64,000 nucleotides of DNA from assembly GCA_036380835.1 (NCBI GenBank), contig DASVDZ010000095.1, forward strand, positions 62,001-126,000, read 5' to 3'. Each line of letters starts with the position of its first letter. Position 1 is the stretch's first letter. This stretch comes from DASQJL01 sp036380835. Lineage in GTDB: Bacteria > Eisenbacteria > RBG-16-71-46 > SZUA-252. The notes below the pieces were generated by a model, which was given only the letters and a program-made list of their open reading frames with translations, did not search any database and was not told the DNA's origin. Made by a program: the position numbers and the translations under genes. This document shows, piece after piece, positions 8,156 to 15,224 of the stretch.

Positions 8156-9799
8156 CTAGAAGAGGCGGGAGAGCGTGAGGATGAACTGGTCCCCGGAGCC
8201 GATCTCGGTCGACGGATCGAGCGGCGAGAAATGGAAGTGCTCGTGCGCGAACATCACGTCGACCTGGGCGCCGAGCGCGTTCCAGTAGGTGCCGGCCCCT
8301 CCCGTCACGCGGATCCCCTTGTACGGCGGGATGCCGTCGCGGCGGTCCGGATCGTGGCGCAGGAGGACGACGCCGCCGCGAAGCGGGAGCCACGTCCGCG
8401 CCCGGTACTCGGCCCCGAAGTGATAGCTCAGGTCGCTGCTCGCGATGTCCGGAAGGGCGTGCGTGAGGTCGGCCCGGTAGTCGCGTCCGAGGCGCACCTC
8501 CGCCGCGACCTGGCCTTCCCCTTCGGGCAGATCGAGGGAGACGCCGGCGCCCGACTGGTATCCGAGGCGGCGGACGTCGAGCGGGAGCGCGAGCTGGAGC
8601 ACGTCCGGGTTCGGCCGGATCCACTCGTACTCGCGATAGTACGCCCACTCCCAGCCGACGTGGGCCGCGCCGCCCGGCAGGTCCGCGAACCAACGGGTGC
8701 TCGCTTCGTTGTGGCGTAGCCCGCTCAGGAACGACGACCAGCGCTTCTTGAAGACGAAGCGCGGGTCGGTGATCGAGGGGAACGGGTTCATGAAGAACTC
8801 GGGCGCCCAGTTCACGCGGGCGACCTGCTCCCCGTCGAAGGAGCGATGGCGGCCGTCGAGGATCCCGTGGAGCCACCCCTTCTGGACCATGACCTGGGCG
8901 CCGAGCCCGACCTGCGGCCGGGTCCAGTCGAAGCGGTCGTCGTTGAGCGAGGTCTGGCTCCGGTCGGTCACCTTGTTGTTCACGTACTGGCCGTACCCGC
9001 CGACGCGGATGGCGTCGCCGAAGCCCGGGACGCGGACGACGGCCCCCCCGGCGTACTCGGTCGACCGGCTCTCGCCGTTCAGCGGGTAGGGATCGATCAG
9101 GCGTCGCCGTTCCGTCTCCTTCTGGTAGCCGAAGCGGAGCCCGAACGTCACGAAGCTCTTGAACTCGCGCGCGTAGGTGAGCCTGAGACCGGGATAGGTG
9201 ACCGTGGCCCCGAGGGTCCGGTCGTTCAGCACCGGCTGGAAGCTCGTGGCGAACGGCATGTCGAAGTCGCGGATGAACCGGCCCTGGTCCGGGGTCGCGA
9301 GCATGTCGTGGCGGCTGGCGGTGACGGAGGAGTAGTCGAAATCGACGCCGAGCGCCCACTTCTCGCTCCCCTTTACGGACGCGCGGAATCCTCCCTGGCG
9401 CTGCAGCGCGCTGTGGGCCTCGCCGTAGTAATGGTCCTCGAATCCCTGGTACTGCGACCCCTGCTGGACCCACGACGTATCGCGCGCCGAGCGGAGCCCC
9501 GCGGGGTTGTTCGAGTAGTCGTACGCGTTCAGCCCCATGAAGCGGTCCTGCGCCGCCACGCGGAGCCCGCCCATCGCCTCGAGGCGGGCCGAGCGCCAGC
9601 CGCCGTAGGCGTCGATCGGCGTCGCGGTCACCCAGGCGTCGGCGATCTGGGCCGACGCCGGCGCCGACGCCGCCATGCCGAAGAGCGGCAGGGTCGAGGC
9701 CGCGACTAAGACGGCGCCGCGGAGCAGGCGGCTAGCCACGTTCCCGCGAGGGCCCCGCGCGCCTCGGTGGGGTCGGAGGAATCGGTTCGCTGGTCTCAT
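8156..9799 (-). CDS. outer-membrane beta-barrel protein (PorV/FadL-like)
   Basis: This is a 547-residue exported protein. A long basic N-terminus leads into a hydrophobic signal segment ending near ASAPASAQ (about residue 51). The mature part opens with a GGWRSARLEAMGGLRVAA stretch and an NNPAGL motif, as in PorV/FadL-type barrels. It then shows alternating aromatic strands (VDFDYSS, FGLRFGY, AYYREYEW) and ends in Phe (ILTLSRLF), the usual signal for barrel assembly. Family assignment beyond outer-membrane barrel is inference. It lies 7 nt downstream of the haem-domain lipoprotein gene and probably works with it. A GTG at 9739 would give a more typical signal peptide length; neither start has a clear ribosome binding site. 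Confidence 0.8.
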   Translation of the reverse strand: MRPANRFLRPHRGARGPRGNVASRLLRGAVLVAASTLPLFGMAASAPASAQIADAWVTATPIDAYGGWRSARLEAMGGLRVAAQDRFMGLNAYDYSNNPAGLRSARDTSWVQQGSQYQGFEDHYYGEAHSALQRQGGFRASVKGSEKWALGVDFDYSSVTASRHDMLATPDQGRFIRDFDMPFATSFQPVLNDRTLGATVTYPGLRLTYAREFKSFVTFGLRFGYQKETERRRLIDPYPLNGESRSTEYAGGAVVRVPGFGDAIRVGGYGQYVNNKVTDRSQTSLNDDRFDWTRPQVGLGAQVMVQKGWLHGILDGRHRSFDGEQVARVNWAPEFFMNPFPSITDPRFVFKKRWSSFLSGLRHNEASTRWFADLPGGAAHVGWEWAYYREYEWIRPNPDVLQLALPLDVRRLGYQSGAGVSLDLPEGEGQVAAEVRLGRDYRADLTHALPDIASSDLSYHFGAEYRARTWLPLRGGVVLLRHDPDRRDGIPPYKGIRVTGGAGTYWNALGAQVDVMFAHEHFHFSPLDPSTEIGSGDQFILTLSRLF

Positions 9800-9806
9800 C
9801 GCGCGC

Positions 9807-11039
9807 TCAGTTCTTGGGTTTGATGTAGAGAGGGACGAGGGCGCTCGCGCTGCCCACGGTCTTGGACGCGTCGTAGATGGTGATCCGGAGTCCGTACGTA
9901 TGTCCGGTGAAGACCTTCACGTCGTCGTTCCACGGAGTCTGCCGCACGCCGCTGATGTCCGCCGGGCGCGCGATCAGGAGGCGCCGCACTTCGAGCGCCC
10001 ACTTGCCCTTGTCCCAGCCGCCCCGCGCCAGCACGTCGAGCTGGCTCCTCACGGGTTCGGGATCGGCGGGCAGGGCCTTCTGCGGGAAGCTGAGCGTGAA
10101 GGAGGGCACGAAATCCCCGGGGTTCCACGTCTTGTCGCGGGCCGAGGGGTCGTCGAGGCGCACCGGATTGAGGCTGTCGCACTGCTGGAGGACCTTTGCG
10201 ACCGTCCTCCAGACGACCTCGCTGACCGGCTTTCCGCGGTTGAGTCGCGTGTCCTTCGAGCCCTTGTTCGCGATGAAGAGCGGAACGTTCGATCCTGGTA
10301 GGAAGTTGTCGTGCCGGAACGGCGGCCCCTCGTCGGGCACCCAGCCGCCGCCCGCGTTGTAGAAGTCGTCGGCGACGCCGGCCGACGCGTGGGTCGTCTG
10401 TCCGAGCGTGTCCCCGTCGGCGCCGGCGCCCACGAACTCGGTCACGTTGACGGGAGTCAGGGGGTTCGTGGTGGCGGCGCCCCATCGCCACATGTCGGCG
10501 GGATAGTCGCCGTTCTGGTCCGAGTAGAGCTCGACCACGACCTGGTCCTCGTGCCGGTCCGACCGGTGCCAATGCGCGGGATTCACGAGGGCGTCGTTCG
10601 TCGAGCAGTCGAGGAGCGTGTTGCCGTCGGCGTCCAGCCAGTCGACGTCGGTGACGAGCGGCTGCTCCTCGTCGTCGGCCGCCCGATCGGGCCACTGGAT
10701 CAGCAGATAGAGCGCCACCGAATCGGACGTGATGGAGTTGTACGACCAGAGCGCCCGGACCGAGGCGTAGAAGTCGCCGCCCCCGCCCCCGCGGTCGCCC
10801 CGCATGAGGAGCAGCGTCGGCTGCCCCGTTCCCGCCCACTCGATGTCCGTCGCGCGACCGTCGACCAGGAGCTCGCGTGTCTCGCGCTGCGGGGAAGTGA
10901 GGTAGCTCTCGGGCTCGGGAACCGCGACGATGGTCGAGGGAAGGTCGGGTTCCGTCGGCGTCCGTTCGCCGCAGGAAAGCGTCGCCGAGGCGAGCAGGAC
11001 AAAAAGAATCCCTACACGTGTGACGTCACCGCGAAGCAT
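9807..11039 (-). CDS. exported protein with ethylbenzene-dehydrogenase-type haem-binding domain (EB_dh-like)
   Basis: The 410-residue product begins with a short signal sequence ending in Cys (ATLSC at about 19-23). The lipobox is imperfect because Thr sits at -3, so lipidation is likely but not certain. The body resembles the EB_dh domain of cytochrome-like subunits: VDGRATDIEW, then LYLLIQWPDR, a charged DQVVVELYSD segment and DMWRWGAATT, matching the DxWxWK signature region. Such domains bind haem b in ethylbenzene and DMSO-reductase-like enzymes. Here no molybdoenzyme subunit is adjacent, only an outer-membrane barrel downstream. A role in surface redox chemistry or haem handling is therefore inference. 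A promoter lies directly upstream. Confidence 0.7.
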   Translation of the reverse strand: MLRGDVTRVGILFVLLASATLSCGERTPTEPDLPSTIVAVPEPESYLTSPQRETRELLVDGRATDIEWAGTGQPTLLLMRGDRGGGGGDFYASVRALWSYNSITSDSVALYLLIQWPDRAADDEEQPLVTDVDWLDADGNTLLDCSTNDALVNPAHWHRSDRHEDQVVVELYSDQNGDYPADMWRWGAATTNPLTPVNVTEFVGAGADGDTLGQTTHASAGVADDFYNAGGGWVPDEGPPFRHDNFLPGSNVPLFIANKGSKDTRLNRGKPVSEVVWRTVAKVLQQCDSLNPVRLDDPSARDKTWNPGDFVPSFTLSFPQKALPADPEPVRSQLDVLARGGWDKGKWALEVRRLLIARPADISGVRQTPWNDDVKVFTGHTYGLRITIYDASKTVGSASALVPLYIKPKN

Positions 11040-11080
11040 GTAACCCTCGGATCGAGCGTGTATTGGGGGGGAACGGACGT

Positions 11081-11109
11081 AGCGTAGGGAGCGGCGTCGG
11101 GGGTGTCAA
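11081..11109 (-). promoter_or_regulatory. promoter upstream of the haem-domain lipoprotein, overlapping the preceding stop codon
   Basis: A perfect TTGACA (11109-11104), a 17-nt spacer and TACGCT (11086-11081) form a good GC-rich housekeeping-type promoter. The TGA stop of the GH57 gene (11108-11106) lies inside the -35 hexamer. The leader to the ATG at 11039 would be about 35 nt. Confidence 0.55.
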
Positions 11110-12701
11110 GCGAAAAGCCCGGGATCGAGTTCCGGGAAGAGCGGATCGGCCGCCTCGAGGGCCCCCACCGCTTCCCCGTCGCACGATCCCGACTCCAGCA
11201 TGCCCGCGAGCCGCTCGAATCGCCCGAGGTGCAGCTCCGTCCTCCGGACGGCGTAGGGGACGATCGTGCCGGTCTTCATGATGAACGCCCAGTCGCTGGC
11301 CTGGGCGAGGAGGAGCTCGCGCCCGGCCTGCTTCAGCGCGCGACCCCGGAGCGGATCGCCTCCGTCCCCTTGGCGGGCGAGCGCCTGCATCCGCTCCGCC
11401 GAGCGGAGGAGGTGCCGATAGATCCAATCGTTCACGGGATCGAGCCAGACCGAGGCGTAGCCGCTCTCTCCCCAGGAGGAGGGGTGGAGGCGCCCTTCGG
11501 GGAAGCGCGGGAGCGAACGCGACGCCGTGAGCGGGTCGACCGCGACCAGCTCGGGGCGCTCGGCGATCCGATCGAGGACCTGGTCGAGCCACTCCGGCCC
11601 CTCGAACCACCAGTGCCCGAAGAGCTCGGCGTCGTACGGCGCGAGGAGGAACGCGGGCTGCCCGAGCGCCTCGGCCGCGGGGCGCGCCTGGGCGATCCGC
11701 CCCTCGACGAAGTGGCGCGCGTGGTCGGCGACGCGCTCCGCGGCGCGCGACGGATCGTACGGCTCCCGGTGCGGGTAGCGGCGATCCGTGATGCGGTAGT
11801 ACTTGAGCCCGAGGTGCGTCCGCGTTCCGCCCGACGGGAGATACGGGCGGACGTCGTCGAGCGGCAGGTCGAACCCCTGATCGCGGTAGTACTCGCGGTA
11901 CCAGGCGTCCCCCGGATATCCCTCGGTGCTGCTCCAGACCTGTCGCGACGACTCCGCGTCGCGGCCGAGCGCGAGCACGCCATCGGCCGTCCGAAGCGGC
12001 GCGTACGTTCCCGGGATCGGCCGCGGGCAGGCGTCGAGAATCCCGTGCGTGTCGACCGCGAACCAGCGGATCCCGAACTCCGCGAGCACCGACTCGACGC
12101 CCGGCGCGTAACCGCACTCCGGGAGCCAGAAGCCCTCCGGCGAATGCCCGATGTGGCGCTCGAATTCGCGGACGGCGGTCCCGATCTGCGCCCGCCACGA
12201 CGGGGCGCCGAGATCCATGAGCGGCAGGAATCCGTGCGTCGCGCCGCACGTCACGAGGCGCACGACGCCCGCCGTTTCGAGCGCGCGGAACGCGGACGCC
12301 AGGTCGCGCCGATAGCGCTCGGCGTATTGCGCGAGGCCGGCGCGGAACCGGTCGCGATAGAAGACGGCGAGGGGCCCGAGCCGCGCGTCGTTCCGGTAGC
12401 GGCCGACGTCCTCCTCCGCGAGGTCGATGAGACGCTCGACGCGCCGGACGAGCCGATCCCGAAGGAGCGGGTCGGCGAGCATCGCGAGCAAGGTCGGCGA
12501 GAGGGAGACGGTGATCCGCCCCGCGGCGCGGCGGGCGGCGCGTCGTTCCAGCATGGCGAGGATCGGAAGGTAGCACTCGACGAGCGCCTCCACGAGCCAG
12601 CGCTCCTCGAGACAATCCTCGAATTCGGGATGGCGCACGAAGGGGAGGTGGGCGTGGAGCAGGAAGGAGAAGACGCCGAGGGGCGCCGTCGCGCGGCTCA
12701 T
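11106..12701 (-). CDS. GH57 1,4-alpha-glucan branching enzyme (DUF1957-type)
   Basis: This 531-residue glycoside hydrolase family 57 protein should transfer alpha-1,4-glucan segments to alpha-1,6 positions in a glycogen-like polymer. Conserved regions seen: HAHLPFVRHPE at 16-26, the catalytic nucleophile Glu195 in FWLPECGYAPG, and the acid Asp357 in APYDAELFGHWW. Size and layout fit the Thermus/Thermococcus branching enzymes (about 520 residues or more). The start ATG overlaps the DUF4912 stop by 4 nt (ATGA), so I rejected the much longer open frame that continues upstream. DUF4912 partners are often found beside such genes, which supports a polysaccharide role. Confidence 0.9.
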   Translation of the reverse strand: MSRATAPLGVFSFLLHAHLPFVRHPEFEDCLEERWLVEALVECYLPILAMLERRAARRAAGRITVSLSPTLLAMLADPLLRDRLVRRVERLIDLAEEDVGRYRNDARLGPLAVFYRDRFRAGLAQYAERYRRDLASAFRALETAGVVRLVTCGATHGFLPLMDLGAPSWRAQIGTAVREFERHIGHSPEGFWLPECGYAPGVESVLAEFGIRWFAVDTHGILDACPRPIPGTYAPLRTADGVLALGRDAESSRQVWSSTEGYPGDAWYREYYRDQGFDLPLDDVRPYLPSGGTRTHLGLKYYRITDRRYPHREPYDPSRAAERVADHARHFVEGRIAQARPAAEALGQPAFLLAPYDAELFGHWWFEGPEWLDQVLDRIAERPELVAVDPLTASRSLPRFPEGRLHPSSWGESGYASVWLDPVNDWIYRHLLRSAERMQALARQGDGGDPLRGRALKQAGRELLLAQASDWAFIMKTGTIVPYAVRRTELHLGRFERLAGMLESGSCDGEAVGALEAADPLFPELDPGLFA

Positions 12702-13258
12702 CGCCCGCGCGCCGGAGGCGACGCGAGGTATCGCGTCGAGGACGTCGGGAGCCGCGGGACGCTCTGGCCCCGCTTCCGCTCCGCGTCGCGCTCGAGCCAC
12801 GCGCGCGCCGACTCGTCGGCCGGCCACGACCCCGCTTCCGCGCAGGGACCGTCCGGGGGCACCGGCATCCAGCGCGAGGCGAGGAGCGGCTCGAAGCCGC
12901 CGGGGAGATCGATCCCGATCACGGCGCGCGCCCAGCCGCCGCCGCGCGGCAACTCCACGTACCACCCTTCCCCACCCTGGGCGTCCGGCAGATCGACGCG
13001 CAGCGATTCGGCCGCCTCGTCGCCGGCGCGGGCCGCGCGCTCGATCCGGAGCGCGTAGCGGACCGGCGCGCCCGCGCGGGCGGCGCTCGCGGACGCGGCC
13101 TCGGCGGTCGCGCGGGAGATCTCCCACGCCGCGAAGACGCGGCGGGGATCGCGCACCAGGAGATGGAGGCGATCCTCGTCGTAGCGCCGTCCCCGCCACG
13201 CGGCGGGAGGCGGCTCGGACGGCGCGGGCCGCCGCGCGAGCAGTCGTTCGGTACTCAT
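12698..13258 (-). CDS. DUF4912 domain protein
   Basis: The 186-residue protein carries the DUF4912 hallmark around residues 28-50 (DRLHLLVRDPRRVFAAWEIS), followed by a beta-rich half with GGEGWYVELP and ARAVIGIDLP. The function of the family is unknown; it is often encoded next to GH57 glucan enzymes, as here, where the 4-nt overlap ties the two together. It has no signal peptide or membrane segment, so it is probably cytoplasmic. A carbohydrate-binding or assembly role is inference. The C-terminal 40 residues are rich in Arg, Pro and Ser and look disordered. Confidence 0.8.
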   Translation of the reverse strand: MSTERLLARRPAPSEPPPAAWRGRRYDEDRLHLLVRDPRRVFAAWEISRATAEAASASAARAGAPVRYALRIERAARAGDEAAESLRVDLPDAQGGEGWYVELPRGGGWARAVIGIDLPGGFEPLLASRWMPVPPDGPCAEAGSWPADESARAWLERDAERKRGQSVPRLPTSSTRYLASPPARGR

Positions 13259-13277
13259 CGGCCGGATACTCCGCGCG

Positions 13278-15224
13278 TCAGCGGAAGACCATGACGCGCT
13301 GGGTGAGGGTGACGCTTCCGACGTCGACCTTCACGAAATATAGTCCGGACGGGGCCGGGCCGCCAGCCTGCCGTCGAAGGTCCCAGTCCCACGCCAAGAT
13401 ACCGCTTCCCGGCAGGGTGAAGGACCAGCTCCGGACCGTGCGGCCGCCGACGTCGACGACGCGCGCCCGCGCTCGGGCGGACGGCGCCGCGCGGAGCGAG
13501 ACGCGGACCGTTCCCCGCGAGGGCGTCGGCCCCGCCGTGAGCCGGGGCGCCGCGTCCGCGCCCCCGCCCGATCCGTCGAACCCGCTCGAGGCGCCCCCGA
13601 TCGTGATCGTCGTCGAGGCCGGGAGGAGCGCCGTCAATCCGTTCGAGTTCCAGGCCCGCCAGTCGACCGTGTGCGTTCCGACGGTCGGGGGCGGCAGCAC
13701 GACCGTGAAGCGTTCCGTCCCGAAGTCGCACGTTCCGTCGTCGCACGGCGTGGCAATCCACGATCCTCCGTCCACGCGGTACTCGATCGAGACGATCGTG
13801 GCGATCGAGATCGAATCGCCGGTCAGGTACCGGTACGGATTCTGGTTCGGGATCGCGCTCTCGTTGGCGCTCCCGCGGAGAACGACCGGGACGCCCGCGC
13901 CGGTCCGATACTTGGTGGAATCGGGCGCGACCAGAGGCCTCGTCTGGTAGAGGTCGAGGACGCCGTCCTTGTCCCGGTCGGCCCATCCGATCTGGTCCTC
14001 GGTGAAGACGCAGAAGGAGTCGGGGTAGTTCCCCGTCATCAGGCACTGCCGGACCGGAACGTGGCAGTAGCCCGGCGCCGGGATCGACGAGTTCGTGTTC
14101 GGCCGGTTGAAGTAGCCGGTCGTGAGCGTGCAGCTCCACCACGCGTTGTTCGCGGGGTACTCGTCGAGCGCCCAGAACATGTGCGTCATCTCGTGCTCGA
14201 CGTAGTAGTCGTACGACGCGCTCGTCGTGTTCAGGTTGTTGACGGGCGTCACGAACCAGGGCCCTCCCAGGCGCGCGTGCGAGATGTAGCCGTCGGGGAA
14301 CGTTCCGACCGCGGAGGTGTCGTTCTGGACCGGAAAGATGATCGCGGCCCACTGCGCGCCGAGGCGGCCCCGCGCGGCGTTCGCGTAGTCGTAGGCCATC
14401 GTCGCCGCGTCCGCGCGATAGCCGACCAGGGTCTCGAGGGCGTCCTCGATCCAGAGCTCTTCCGAGCCGATCGGGCGGTCGATCGGCTCGTACCGGGTGG
14501 CGAGGTCGGTGCGCACTTCGATCAGGAACGTGAGAGAGACGCCGCGTGCCGCCGCGCGGAGGCTCCATTTGAGGAGGCCGCGCACCGAGCCCCGGATCAC
14601 CGAGTCGCGGAGCGCGGGCGTCCAGTCGTAGTGGTTGGGATCGGTGGTGCCGTCGCTCTCCGGGAAGAGAATCGGCACCGCCACGCGTCCGATCATGAAC
14701 TCGCTCGTATCGTCCCAACGCGCGCCGTAGGGGAGCCCGGAGGGCAGAGGGGGCGCCGACCGCGGTCCCGCCCCGCGGGCGGCCGCGCCCGCGTCGAGTG
14801 GCGGGAGGGCGTCCGCCCGCCCCCCGAACGGGTCGGCGGGCCCCGGCTCAGCGGCGGCCGTCTCGCCGGCCGAGCTCGCCGGCGCGTCGGCCGGGGCCGC
14901 AGGGGTTTGGGACGCGCTCCACGATTCGACCGCGTCGACGAGCCCGGCCGGGAGCGCCGAGGCCCGAGACGTCGCCGAGACGAAGTACGTCCCGGGCAGG
15001 AGCGCGACGTGGACGCGATAGCCGGCGCGCTCGAGCGCCGTCACCGTCGCGGCGGGATCGGGCGCGGCGGGCGCGGCCAGCGCGCGGACCCCCGCGGGGA
15101 GAACGACCGCCCGCGCGGACGCCTCGCTCCACCCCGCCGCCGTCGCGGCGGCGGGACCAGGCGTCGCGGCGACGGCCGCCGAGAGCGCGAGCGCGCTAGC
15201 GAAGATGAACGATCCGTGTCGCAC
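13278..15224 (-). CDS. secreted zinc-metalloprotease-like protein with C-terminal FlgD/Por-like domain
   Basis: This 648-residue protein has a signal peptide (about 1-28) and an Ala/Pro-rich linker (about 105-165). A protease-like domain contains HEMTH at 344-348, followed by WALDEY as a possible third zinc-ligand region. Several Cys lie after it (residues 365-405). The last 90 residues form a FlgD-like or Por-type sorting domain (SGLYFVKVDVGS, ending RVMVFR). The start is GTG 15224, preceded by a strong GGGAGGGGAG site. It lies inside the end of the upstream repeat-protein gene (29-nt overlap). The substrate is unknown; catalytic activity is inferred only from the HExxH. Confidence 0.82.
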   Translation of the reverse strand: MRHGSFIFASALALSAAVAATPGPAAATAAGWSEASARAVVLPAGVRALAAPAAPDPAATVTALERAGYRVHVALLPGTYFVSATSRASALPAGLVDAVESWSASQTPAAPADAPASSAGETAAAEPGPADPFGGRADALPPLDAGAAARGAGPRSAPPLPSGLPYGARWDDTSEFMIGRVAVPILFPESDGTTDPNHYDWTPALRDSVIRGSVRGLLKWSLRAAARGVSLTFLIEVRTDLATRYEPIDRPIGSEELWIEDALETLVGYRADAATMAYDYANAARGRLGAQWAAIIFPVQNDTSAVGTFPDGYISHARLGGPWFVTPVNNLNTTSASYDYYVEHEMTHMFWALDEYPANNAWWSCTLTTGYFNRPNTNSSIPAPGYCHVPVRQCLMTGNYPDSFCVFTEDQIGWADRDKDGVLDLYQTRPLVAPDSTKYRTGAGVPVVLRGSANESAIPNQNPYRYLTGDSISIATIVSIEYRVDGGSWIATPCDDGTCDFGTERFTVVLPPPTVGTHTVDWRAWNSNGLTALLPASTTITIGGASSGFDGSGGGADAAPRLTAGPTPSRGTVRVSLRAAPSARARARVVDVGGRTVRSWSFTLPGSGILAWDWDLRRQAGGPAPSGLYFVKVDVGSVTLTQRVMVFR

